Source of the DNA: Roseateles sp. YR242
GTDB taxonomy: Bacteria > Pseudomonadota > Gammaproteobacteria > Burkholderiales > Burkholderiaceae_C
DNA length: 64,000 bases
Assembly: GCF_900109745.1 (NCBI RefSeq)
Contig: NZ_FOAV01000006.1
Coordinates: forward strand, 186,001 to 250,000
Direction of reading: 5' to 3'
Shown piece by piece: positions 55,001 through 63,712 of the stretch. Each line of letters starts with the position of its first letter. Position 1 is the stretch's first letter. A model generated the notes under the pieces. That model did no database searches, was not told the DNA's origin, and saw nothing but the letters and a program-made list of their open reading frames with translations. The translations under genes and the position numbers were made by a program.

Positions 55001-58000
55001 GGCCTCGCTGCGCTTCTCGCTGTCCATCACCGACGTCAAGGCGACATCCCGTCCGGCCGCCAGGCGCAATGCACCGTCCGCAACCACTTCGGACGCGATC
55101 ACGCTCAGGTCCCTGCCCGCACTCACGCTGGTAGTGCCTCCAGAGACAGAAGATGGTATGGCCCAGGTCTGTGCGGCGGAGGACTGCGACCGTTCGGTCG
55201 TGCTGGACAGGAAACCACGGCGGGTGGTCTTCCACTGGCTGTCGCTGGAGACTTCGGCCGTCCCCGCCTCCAGTCGCACATCACGGGCGGCGGACAGTTG
55301 CACTGCGCCATCGCCAACGATGACAGCGGCCCGACCGCTCAGGTCCTGGCCTGCGCTGGCCTGCAGGGCTCCCTTGGCCTGCAGTTGGCTTCCCATGTCG
55401 GCAGCACTGCGCTGCGCCTGATGGTTGTCCTTGTTGAAGATCCACTGGTCGCTGCTGGTGGCACGCAGACTTTCCAGCGCGAGGTCCCGCCCCGCCTGCA
55501 ATGCCATGCCGCCGTCCTGCCCCGTCTGCCGCAATTCCGCCGCCGTCAGCGTCAAGTCGCGGCCGGCTGTTAGCACCATGTTGCCGCCGGCGTCCAGGCG
55601 GGTCAGACGGTCCAATACGGTTCGATGGCTCTGCGCGGTATCGGCATGGCCAGCTGTGCTGCGCAGCGCCAGATCCCCACCCGCCTGCAGACGCAAGTCG
55701 CCGGTAGAACTGATGGCGCCACCTTGCACCCGAAGATCCTCCTCGGTGGTGAGCGCCAGACTCGCTGCCCGCAGGCTGCCCGAATGGGTGGCGGACTTGG
55801 CCTGCACCTGCAGCGCACCTCCGGCGTGGATGCTGCCCTGGTTCAACAGTTCCCCGCCAAGCGCGATGCGGATTCTGTCCCCAGCAATCAGGGCGCCCTC
55901 TGCGGACACGTCTTCCGGCCGTGGCACGACATAGACCTGTGGCACCAACACACGTTGCTGGCTGCCATCTGCCAGCGTCACCGTCTGCTCGACCAGCCAC
56001 ACCAGATCGGATGTGAGCAGGGCCATCTGGTCCGCACTCAGCGCCACACCTGGCTGCAATTGATGCTGGCTCGCAAAGCTGGCACCTTCGGTCATCAGGG
56101 CGCGGTACATCGCCTCGTCGGAATCGAAGCCATCCAGATACTGGCTGCCGGTGAGCCGCCGGAGCTGCTCCCTCACCAGGCGCTGTTCATAAGCACCATC
56201 TCCCAGCCGCTTCTGTGCGGACTCGATCTCCAGCGCCAATGCATTCAGCAGGAAATCACTCGACAGCTGCGAACGCTGCCCGACAAATCGCGGATCGGTT
56301 TCAATCAGGAAGGATGCTGTCGCCTCCGGCCTCACCGCATGCAGGCTGTTGGTGGGGAGTCGAAGATCAACCGGCACGGCCTGCAGCGAGCCGTTTCCGC
56401 TGCCGATGCCACCAAGGCCAGGCAGCGGCAGCGCGCTGGGGGGCCCACCCGCCCCACCACTCGGTAAACCACTCGGTAAGCCACCCGGCAAGCCACCGTC
56501 GCCCACGCCCATTGACGGCCACGACCCGGCACCCCCACCAGGGCCCGCCGAACCACTCCCAGCCTCCCAGGCCTGCTCCAGCCTGTTCAGCGCGCCCTGC
56601 GCACCGTCGGCAGCATCTGCTGGTCCCCCAGCCGGCCGGCCGCCAAGGGCCGGACGAGACCCCGCCGCCTGTGCCAGCGTGGGCAAGGCCAGGGACACGG
56701 TATGGGCCGTCACGGCATGCACCTTGGCATGGTCGATACCGGTGTTGGGCACACTGCTGCCCAGGTTGTAGGTGCGGTAGCGGTCGCCCTCCTCCCTGTC
56801 CTGCAACTGCACCAGAACACCTTCATTCCTCAGTTGGTCGGCCTGGATGTCCACGCCGTCGCGGCCCACCACCTGACTCATCTGATTGACCAGTTCTCCA
56901 CCACGGATAGAGAGCTGACCACCCACCACGATGCGGCCCGCCGCGCTCTGGGTGACCCGGGCCTGCTGCTTCGTGGTGGTCACATCCACAAAACTGAACC
57001 CGCCCACCAGACGCTGGTTCGCATCCTCATAGAACGCGGCCATCGCGTCATCCAGAGCGGTGTCGTTCCCGGGGGTGACCCCGAAGTCTGACCAGATGCG
57101 GTCGTCATGCGCGTAGTGCTGCCCTTTCATGAGCACGACGTTGCATTCGCCGCCGCACACTTCCTTCACGTAGTCCGCACTGCGCAACCAGACAAAGGCG
57201 CGATCGGCACTGCCGCCCAGCTCCCCACCGTCACCACCCAGGTAGCGGTTGAAGATCTCGTTGGGATATTGAGCGGACGGCAGCAGCAGCTTGCGGTTGT
57301 AGGTATCCTGGGACCAGCCGCTCTGCGCTGGCGTGAACTCATAAACAAAGGGCTCCAGCGAATCCTGGGCCTGGCTTCCCCAGGGGCTGTACCAGCCTTC
57401 CGGAATCTCCCCGACCTTCCATAGCACACGGACTTCATCGGGCCGGTAGGTTCCCTTGCCGTCCGGCAGCTCAAAATGCGTGTCGCGCGTCGAGGTCTCT
57501 GTCAACGCCCACTGCAAATACGGATTGAGGTTGTGCAGACTGGCCGCTTGCAGGTCGAGGTCGCCTCGCACATCCAGGGTGCCACCGCTGTTCACCACGG
57601 TCTGGGCAGTGATGGCCATGCTGCCACCTGAACTGATGGAGGCCAGGCTTTCCAGTACACGGGGCGACTCTCCATCCGCCATTGCCGCGTCGGCCCCGGC
57701 ATGGATGCTCAGGTTGTCCAGGCGGTCCTGCAGGCTCAGACGCATGTCACCGGCGGATTCGATGTTGGCGTTTTCGTTGCGCAGCGAACCCGCATTCAGA
57801 TCCATGCGCCCCTCCGAGAGCAGCAGCGCACCTTGCCGGTTCACCAACTCCCCAGCCACGTCCATGGCCAGCGTCTCACGGGCTGCCACCACGGGCGAAT
57901 GTCCACCTTCTTCGCCGTTGAGCATTTGCCCAGCCTTGATGCTCAGCTCATCACCAAACAGTTGGCCGGTTCCGAGGTTGAGCAGTTCGCCAGCATCCAC

Positions 58001-61000
58001 CCGAACCGCACCCCCATCCACCGTGCCACGGTTGATCAGGGTTCCAGTGGTGGACACGGCCAGCTCATTGGCTGACAGCGCGCTGCCTGCGAGCAGTTCG
58101 ACTTCCCGTGCGGTGATGTCCAGCGACTGGCCACCGTGCAGTTGGCCCTCATTGATGAAACGGCCCGTCGTCGTCAGTGCCGCAGCGCCGGCTGACGCCA
58201 ATTGGTCGCCTTGGCGATGAGTGTGGTCACCCGCCAGCGTCAGTTGCAGATCACCCGCACTGAGCACCTGGCCACCCGTGTTGTCCAGTGCCCCTGCGTT
58301 GAGGCTGAGCCATTCATCGGCCAGCAGCCGCCCGTCCCGATTGTTGAGAACCCCGCTTTCGCCATTGGTGTCCTTCAGCGACAGTTGCACAGCGCTTGCG
58401 GCGACTTCGCCCGATGTGTTGTCCAGCAGGAGTGCTGACAAGGTGATCCGGTCAGCCGCCACCATGCTGCCGCCGTGATTGGACACATCCGCTCCCGCTC
58501 GCGCATTGACGTCGGCGGCACTGCTGGCGATAAGGCCTGCGGTGTTGTCGATATTTCGGCCCGTCTCCAGATGCACCGCGCCTGCCGCCATGAGCGTGCC
58601 GCCCTGGTTGGTCACGTCCTCTCGCGCATGGATGGTCAGGCCGCCGTCGGCCACCAGCGCGCCCTGGTTGTTGTCCAGGCGCTCAACACCGACAACGGCG
58701 GTGCCTCCCGCACGCACTCGGCCACCGTCCGCATTGAGCAGAGACTGGCTGTGCATGGACACATCACCCTTGGTGGACAACGACGCGCCGCGGTGATCAA
58801 TATGGTCGGCGCCCCAATGCGCCTCGCCAGCCTGGGTGATGGCGCCTCGCAGTGAGGCCTGGCCGGCGGCGTCGAGCTGAAAGACCTGGCCGACCTCCAG
58901 CCTGGCGTTGTCCAGCAGCAGCGCACCCTGGCTCGCCAGCAGCGTGAGCGAGTCGGTAGCCATCTGGCTGCCGCGCAGGTCCATGGATGGTGCCTGCACG
59001 CTCACCTGACCGTCTGCCATGAGTAGGCCGGTGTGCGAGAGCGTCCCGGTGGAGACCAGATGAAGCGAGCCCCCCGAGCCACGCGCATGCGGCTGCGCCT
59101 CCTCCCACCCTGCTGCAAACGCACCTGTACTTTGCAAAGACGTCGTTTGCACCTGGAGGTCGCCCCCGGCCAGGACCGTGCCGTGGTGCTCCAGCTGATG
59201 GGCGAGCAGCTGAACGTCGGCTCCGCCCAGAACCGTGCCGGTGTTGCGCCAATTTTTCGCCTCCACAGCGAGGCGATCGCCAGCGATCAGCGCGCCGTTC
59301 TGCTGCAGCTCATCCACTTGCAGCCCCATGGCGCCGGCCGCATGGACCTGGCCGTTGCCGGTATTGAGCAGTTGGTCGGCCTTCACCGTCCATTGCCCTG
59401 CCTGCAGCAGGCCGTCGCGGTTGTCGAGAACCTGCGTGCGCACCGCAGCCGCACGGTCCACCCAGAGACCACCGCCCACGTGGGACCAAGACCCGGCCGA
59501 AACGAGCAGCTCCCCGGTGCCCAGCGCAGCCGCGTCGCTACGCAGCATGTTCCGGATCTGAAGATCCGTTCGCTCCTGGACCTTGGCGGCGACCGTGGTC
59601 AGGTCCAGCGCCCCGGCCGACACTTGCCACCCCCGCGCGGCCAACTGGCTACCTGCCAGCGCAGCGGTGTCAGACACCTGTAGGACGATGTTGTCCTGCG
59701 CCTGCAGCGTGCCGCCTTCCTGGCGCAGCGTATCCGCCTGGATGCGCAGGTCCGCACCGGACAGCAGGGTGGCGCCATCCGCCCGCAGACCGGCGGTCTG
59801 CAGTGCGAGCTGGGCTCCCTGCAGATGTGCCCGCGCCAGATCGGCTTCCCTCGCCTCCAGCGTCAGGCGGCCATTGGCGCTCCATTGCGATCCTCTGGCT
59901 GAGAGCTGGTCGGCCACCACCGCCAACGTTTGACCCTCGTGGTGCTCGACGCGGGCGCCATCCGCATTCAAGGCGGGTGCGCTCAAGCTCAGCGAGGCCG
60001 CATTGCTGCCGATACGCGCGCCGTCAATCGTCAGGACTTCGGTGGCAGCAAGGGCCTGCGGCGCAGGGCCCAGATGCAGCCACTCCGCCCCACGGCCATC
60101 GATGCGCGGCGACTGCAGATCCAGCTGCTGGGCGGACAATCGGGACAACGGGCTATTCAAGGCCTCACTGGCCTGGACCTGCAGGAGGTCCGCAGCCGCC
60201 ATCACCGCGCCCTCGGCATTCACCCGTGCGGCCTTCAGATCGATCTGCTGCGCAAAGGCCTGTGCCTGGTTCAGATCCAGCTGCGTGCCCGAGGCCGACA
60301 AGGACCCGCTGCTCAGCAGCTGCCCGGCCTGCTGCTGCCCGGCTTGCGCCTGCAGCCGCAGTGCAGCGCCTCCTGGCGGCGCCAATTGCCCGTTGGATGC
60401 CTGCCATCCGGCGGCCGTCACGCTGCCGGCAGTGCCGGTGAGGCGGTCCGCCTGCAGCGTGACCGAGCCGCCAGCGGCGATCCAGCCTTCATTGCGCAGC
60501 TCACCGGCCCGCACCACCAAGGCGTCATCGGTCGTGGCCAGGGCCTGCAGGCTGCCGGCGTTGTGCAGCTGGCCATGAATGTCCAGGCTGAGTTGGTCCG
60601 CCATCATCCGGCCGTGGTGGCGAACACCCAGCCCCTGCTCTGAAGCGACCAGCCTGATGCGCTGGGCGTAAAGGCCCCCCAGGGCTGTGCTGTCCAAGGC
60701 GTGAAGCGGCGCGGATTCAGGCCACGTTGACGTGGACGGCGACGTGGACGGCGGCGTGGATCCCTGTGATGGAGGCGATGTCGCCCCCGGCATCGATGCA
60801 CCCGTCTGCACCTCCAGCGCCTTGGCCCAGACGCCTGCATTGAGCGTAAGGGCCCGGGTCAGGATCGCGGTGTAGTCGGCTTGTGACGCGTCCAGGCCAA
60901 GGCCATCGACCTGCACACGCCCGCCTTGAACATCGAAGCCCTGCACCGAGCCATCCTCGCCCCAGTGCGGCCGGCCGGTGGTGAGGGTGACCCGGTTGGC

Positions 61001-61612
61001 ATTCAGGAAGCCGCCACCGTCGATCTGCAGCCCCGTCGGGTTGGCGATGATCACATCGGCGGTTCTGCCCGCCACCTCCACAAACCCGTTCAAGCGCGTC
61101 GGTTGCAGGCTATGTACCTCGTTCAAGATGACGCGGGCCTCGCCGCGCGTCAGCCACGGGTTGCCCGCCACCGCACCGCCGAGTTGAGTCTGCGCCGCAG
61201 CCCGGCTGTTGTTCAGGATGAGCCCTTGGCCAGAGACATCCATCTGGCTGTAGCGGTTGTGGGAAACCCCCGCCGCACTGGGCGTCTGGATGTTGACCAC
61301 CGGTTTGCCGTTGGCGGTGGTCAGCACCGTCGGCTGCTGATGCCCCGGCGCAGTGGTGTCGGCCTTGACCTGCGCGCGGATGGCCCCGGGATGAACGGCC
61401 CATATCAGCATGGCGATGGTGGCCAGCATGGGATGTCGAAGCGGGCGCGAAGGCGCTGGCCTGGGGCACGGTGTCTGGCCCGAGGGGCCGCGCCTTGCCC
61501 GGCGTGCCGCCCTCGGCCGACCGCCGGGCGAGTGACTGTGGCTGGCCTCGGAGACCACCATCCATTGGCCCCGCGAGCGGTTGAAGATGATTCGGTATTG
61601 CTGTTGATTCAT
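52016..61612 (-). CDS. cdiA: CdiA-type contact-dependent inhibition toxin / filamentous haemagglutinin (3198 aa)
   Basis: Domains in order: an ESPR-type long signal (MNQQQYRIIFNRSRGQWMVV, cleavage near Ala80); a TPS domain with NPWL and IIANPTG; FHA repeats to about 1360; a non-repetitive region of about 1365-1770 with Tyr/Pro-rich GKGTYRPDEV, a CGGEC pair near 1486 and a Gly/Pro linker near 1708, likely the receptor-binding zone; the conserved FLIETDPRF near 1767; and more FHA repeats. A pretoxin element GNYLTHKELL near 2837 replaces VENN. The last about 140 residues form the toxin module: KHG at 3065-3067, Arg 3078 and TAF at 3176-3178, reminiscent of RNase A-like CdiA-CTs. Start and stop overlap cdiB and cdiI respectively. 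Confidence 0.93.
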   Translation of the reverse strand: MNQQQYRIIFNRSRGQWMVVSEASHSHSPGGRPRAARRARRGPSGQTPCPRPAPSRPLRHPMLATIAMLIWAVHPGAIRAQVKADTTAPGHQQPTVLTTANGKPVVNIQTPSAAGVSHNRYSQMDVSGQGLILNNSRAAAQTQLGGAVAGNPWLTRGEARVILNEVHSLQPTRLNGFVEVAGRTADVIIANPTGLQIDGGGFLNANRVTLTTGRPHWGEDGSVQGFDVQGGRVQVDGLGLDASQADYTAILTRALTLNAGVWAKALEVQTGASMPGATSPPSQGSTPPSTSPSTSTWPESAPLHALDSTALGGLYAQRIRLVASEQGLGVRHHGRMMADQLSLDIHGQLHNAGSLQALATTDDALVVRAGELRNEGWIAAGGSVTLQADRLTGTAGSVTAAGWQASNGQLAPPGGAALRLQAQAGQQQAGQLLSSGSLSASGTQLDLNQAQAFAQQIDLKAARVNAEGAVMAAADLLQVQASEALNSPLSRLSAQQLDLQSPRIDGRGAEWLHLGPAPQALAATEVLTIDGARIGSNAASLSLSAPALNADGARVEHHEGQTLAVVADQLSARGSQWSANGRLTLEAREADLARAHLQGAQLALQTAGLRADGATLLSGADLRIQADTLRQEGGTLQAQDNIVLQVSDTAALAGSQLAARGWQVSAGALDLTTVAAKVQERTDLQIRNMLRSDAAALGTGELLVSAGSWSHVGGGLWVDRAAAVRTQVLDNRDGLLQAGQWTVKADQLLNTGNGQVHAAGAMGLQVDELQQNGALIAGDRLAVEAKNWRNTGTVLGGADVQLLAHQLEHHGTVLAGGDLQVQTTSLQSTGAFAAGWEEAQPHARGSGGSLHLVSTGTLSHTGLLMADGQVSVQAPSMDLRGSQMATDSLTLLASQGALLLDNARLEVGQVFQLDAAGQASLRGAITQAGEAHWGADHIDHRGASLSTKGDVSMHSQSLLNADGGRVRAGGTAVVGVERLDNNQGALVADGGLTIHAREDVTNQGGTLMAAGAVHLETGRNIDNTAGLIASSAADVNARAGADVSNHGGSMVAADRITLSALLLDNTSGEVAASAVQLSLKDTNGESGVLNNRDGRLLADEWLSLNAGALDNTGGQVLSAGDLQLTLAGDHTHRQGDQLASAGAAALTTTGRFINEGQLHGGQSLDITAREVELLAGSALSANELAVSTTGTLINRGTVDGGAVRVDAGELLNLGTGQLFGDELSIKAGQMLNGEEGGHSPVVAARETLAMDVAGELVNRQGALLLSEGRMDLNAGSLRNENANIESAGDMRLSLQDRLDNLSIHAGADAAMADGESPRVLESLASISSGGSMAITAQTVVNSGGTLDVRGDLDLQAASLHNLNPYLQWALTETSTRDTHFELPDGKGTYRPDEVRVLWKVGEIPEGWYSPWGSQAQDSLEPFVYEFTPAQSGWSQDTYNRKLLLPSAQYPNEIFNRYLGGDGGELGGSADRAFVWLRSADYVKEVCGGECNVVLMKGQHYAHDDRIWSDFGVTPGNDTALDDAMAAFYEDANQRLVGGFSFVDVTTTKQQARVTQSAAGRIVVGGQLSIRGGELVNQMSQVVGRDGVDIQADQLRNEGVLVQLQDREEGDRYRTYNLGSSVPNTGIDHAKVHAVTAHTVSLALPTLAQAAGSRPALGGRPAGGPADAADGAQGALNRLEQAWEAGSGSAGPGGGAGSWPSMGVGDGGLPGGLPSGLPSGGAGGPPSALPLPGLGGIGSGNGSLQAVPVDLRLPTNSLHAVRPEATASFLIETDPRFVGQRSQLSSDFLLNALALEIESAQKRLGDGAYEQRLVREQLRRLTGSQYLDGFDSDEAMYRALMTEGASFASQHQLQPGVALSADQMALLTSDLVWLVEQTVTLADGSQQRVLVPQVYVVPRPEDVSAEGALIAGDRIRIALGGELLNQGSIHAGGALQVQAKSATHSGSLRAASLALTTEEDLRVQGGAISSTGDLRLQAGGDLALRSTAGHADTAQSHRTVLDRLTRLDAGGNMVLTAGRDLTLTAAELRQTGQDGGMALQAGRDLALESLRATSSDQWIFNKDNHQAQRSAADMGSQLQAKGALQASAGQDLSGRAAVIVGDGAVQLSAARDVRLEAGTAEVSSDSQWKTTRRGFLSSTTERSQSSAAQTWAIPSSVSGGTTSVSAGRDLSVIASEVVADGALRLAAGRDVALTSVMDSEKRSEARSVDRSGLMGAQSGWGFSVGRQSASGAQVSEWQSVAGTTVGSVAGDVAIVAGGDYRQSGSTVAAQRGDIDITAAQVNIGSVTATSTQSRSQSSRQSGLAISIGSPVFDAVSSLARSVGSAGSGADLKSKVMGVATVAGRVVQAPAALSEQLVSGGGLSLGASLGSSRTSSEDRWQTEAAQASRVEAGGDVRIKAQGNGADSTIRIQGSDVSAGRLVSLAAEGAIDLSSAQDRTSSRNDHHSSGASVGASAGLGTNGISAGWTAQASTAVSHSSSASVTQRNTHIEGSSVEIRTGADASLRGAVVAGETVRMDVAGQLLVESLQDSNRFDSQSHQASVSLGANKLAGSAGKSSARGEQAAVREQSGVRAGNGGFQVTVGGQAVLQGGVITSTEAAVQDGQNSLQAGGGLVLSDVHNHSSHKSQALSAAGGQSTSAQGRQTTNGSAGVAGHSGGVHSVTQAAVSGQAGNSSARTGDQAPDGFAMLDMAAEQQRAQAQSQRLQEFGSMASQVIGDYAAGKMAQAQDLRAQADKEPNTARRDALAQQALRLERDWGDEGNLRLAAHTAVGGLSGGVSGALSAAAGTWIAPRVDALLTQAGVDPTLTQVLTALASSAAGAMVGGGSGASVAFNEVTGNYLTHKELLKLRERLNDCLTEACKKEAQAEAIQRSQLRNIAVEDACLDGGSELCRAQLAKVKEHLAELQANPDGLGQMRFQPETANHIGQAQEKYKIGLQLLAYEAAEALGRTYISPDELARMGLLTAQEAKDLQDFRAGTGADVLGALAMLDGAGARPNRPMAPGATAAKIEAQRKLIHEQRVQNNADRDGGAEPHSSHPNTESTLALRDKIEIDQANGTSNPHYSDKHGPYVTLAQQYERAMTGTNPQTGRKGAPVNASKFFNATDMEVAIREAEAIYAANPLKYANEDIRIVFARPVGEGYTGNTKRNRETDVPIGEYRWTQSVSVRIDPKTGKAFTAFPDMTTGVAMPDPLKRGQDVH

Positions 61613-63465
61613 GGCGAGAAACTCAGGTTGAAGCCGGCCAGGGGCTGGGCGGCACTGTGGGAATCGGAAGCCCGCACCGGGGCGCCGGCAAAGACATCCA
61701 GTTGGAAGGGAAGCGGGCGGCTGCCGGACAGGCGCAGACCCAAGGCCAGGCCGACCAGGTGCTGCACGCGCCGGCCGTTGGCGCCCGCCGTGCGTGCCTT
61801 CACCGCACCGGCGTCCAGAGCCAGATAGAGGGCGGCCGCTGCGCTGTGGGCGGACAAGGGCAGTTCGGCTTCATGGCGTGCCAGCAGGCCGTGGTCGCCG
61901 GACAAGGCGTGGCGGGCATCGGTACCCCGCACCGAGTAGCGACCGCCTACAGAGAAGCGGTCCTGGGAAATCAGGGCGCGCAGCGCCATCTGGCCGCGCC
62001 ACTGGGCAGACAGGCGCATATGCCGCCCGCCCAGGGGGACACCGCCGTTGATGGAGAGATCCCCGGTGACCACACGGGCGCGGCCAAAGCCTTCACCAAA
62101 GGTCTCCTCGGGCGCCTGCAAGGCATGGAACGCCCCGGTGCCCCGACGCAGGCCGGCAGAGGCTTCACCCCGCCAGGCGCCCGCCATCTTGCGAAGGCTC
62201 AGCCCCAGTTCCACGCCCCCTGCGCGGCGGCGCTGCACGTCCACCTCGGTGTCATCAATGAAGTTGCGGGAGCTCCGTCCCGTCAGCCGCCACCATGCAC
62301 TGAACTTGTGCCGGCCATCCCGCCACAGCAGCCGTGTCAGCTTGAGGTCGCCCTGTGCGCTCTGCCCGCGATAGAGGTAGTACTGATAAGCACCCGCCAC
62401 GACCTGCCGATAGCCCTGCCGGCCCAGGTTCAGCCCCACCAGCCAATGCCGCCAGGGCCACGAGTAATGCAGGGAGAGCCCATGGCTGCCACCGCGCGGC
62501 CCGGGCACACCCTGCATCGTCCTCACCAGATCGCCGGCATCCCGTTGCCAGGTCAGGTAGAACAGATCGTTGAACCACAGCGGCTGGTCCAGGGTGCCCG
62601 TGATGGCCAGGGGGAATCGCCCAGTGCCTTCGCTGCCACTGTCGTCCAAGGTCCATTGCAGCCGGACGGCGCGTCCGCCCTGGTAGTGCACCAGGATGTC
62701 GCTGTACCCCGGGGTCGGCTCCTCGGCAGCAGGCGCAATCTGGAGATCGGCGGACACACCCGGCACTCGCTGCAGGTTCTCCAGCGCCTGCTCCAGTTCG
62801 CGCAGGTCCAGCAGGTCGCCCTCGCCCAGATCCAGCGCATTGGCCAAGCGCAGGGCGGGCGAACTGCCCGCCACCACACGGATGCGATGAACCCGCCCGG
62901 CAATGATGGTCAAGCGCAGGTGGCCTGTGCTGAGGTCTTGTGCCGGTGCGAGCACGCGGGTGGTGACGTAGCCAGCCGCAATCAGCGCGTCCTGCAGACG
63001 GGCCGCCAACAGGGCAATGCCCGCAGCACCCAGACACCGACCTTCCGGTGCATCGTCCTGCTTCGTGCCGGCAAGCGCATGGCGGTGCCGAGCCAGCGCT
63101 GGTGCTGCTTCCACGCCTTCGATCAGGACCTGAAGAATGGGGAAGCAGGGAGACTCGTGGCGTGGCAGGCGCCTGGTGCCCGCCGGTGACGCCACCTGCA
63201 CAGAATCTGGCGTCTCCAGCGTGACGTCGGGCTGCCGCGCGAGCCGCTCCTGGCGCTCAAGCCGGCGCTCCTCCTGCGCTCGCCACTGCTGGTCTTGCCG
63301 CTGCGCCTGGGATTGAAGCGGGCCATCCGAGGGGCCGGCCGAGGGACCAGCAGAGGGAACGCCGGCCTGCGCCTGGGCGCCGCCCGGGATCAAGGAGACA
63401 AGGACGACGGCCGCGCACAGCAGCAGAACACGCGCGGCAGACCATGAGCAGACAAGCGATGGCAT
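61609..63465 (-). CDS. cdiB: Two-partner secretion outer-membrane transporter CdiB (ShlB/FhaC/HecB family)
   Basis: About 618 residues. A signal peptide ends near residue 33 (GGAQA). It is followed by a Gln/Arg-rich plug helix region (QAQRQDQQWRAQEERRLERQ), two POTRA domains (RLTIIAGRVHRIRVV), and a 16-strand barrel with the conserved loop-6 motif VRGTDAR. It secretes CdiA across the outer membrane by recognising its TPS domain. The stop overlaps the cdiA start as ATGA. ATG 63465 gives a sensible signal peptide; an in-frame start at 63504 adds 13 residues. Confidence 0.92.
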   Translation of the reverse strand: MPSLVCSWSAARVLLLCAAVVLVSLIPGGAQAQAGVPSAGPSAGPSDGPLQSQAQRQDQQWRAQEERRLERQERLARQPDVTLETPDSVQVASPAGTRRLPRHESPCFPILQVLIEGVEAAPALARHRHALAGTKQDDAPEGRCLGAAGIALLAARLQDALIAAGYVTTRVLAPAQDLSTGHLRLTIIAGRVHRIRVVAGSSPALRLANALDLGEGDLLDLRELEQALENLQRVPGVSADLQIAPAAEEPTPGYSDILVHYQGGRAVRLQWTLDDSGSEGTGRFPLAITGTLDQPLWFNDLFYLTWQRDAGDLVRTMQGVPGPRGGSHGLSLHYSWPWRHWLVGLNLGRQGYRQVVAGAYQYYLYRGQSAQGDLKLTRLLWRDGRHKFSAWWRLTGRSSRNFIDDTEVDVQRRRAGGVELGLSLRKMAGAWRGEASAGLRRGTGAFHALQAPEETFGEGFGRARVVTGDLSINGGVPLGGRHMRLSAQWRGQMALRALISQDRFSVGGRYSVRGTDARHALSGDHGLLARHEAELPLSAHSAAAALYLALDAGAVKARTAGANGRRVQHLVGLALGLRLSGSRPLPFQLDVFAGAPVRASDSHSAAQPLAGFNLSFSP

Positions 63466-63712
63466 CGGGCACCAGACCTGGGTTGGACAGGCCCGGCTTG
63501 GCACGCAACGGTGCCGCCCCGGGCGGCTGCGATGCGGCTCAAGGCCGATCGCAACGGGTTACCAGGGACTTTGAAGACTGGCGCCGCAGCTGCCCATCGC
63601 GCAGAAGGCGGCATTGGCGGGGGATGCTGCATCCCCCTCCGATCCAATCAGAGACGTTCATTGGCCACCGCTCTCCCGAACGGTCGATCCGCCTCTCAAC
63701 GGCTCCAGCGCC

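Noticed and set aside
53500-61900. Long open frames on the plus strand opposite cdiA
   Set aside because: They are antisense shadows of a high-GC repetitive gene; their translations are Arg/Pro/His-rich, match no family, and overlap a gene with clear domains.
61657-63189. 510-codon plus-strand open frame opposite cdiB
   Set aside because: It is opposite a well-supported TpsB transporter and lacks any motif.
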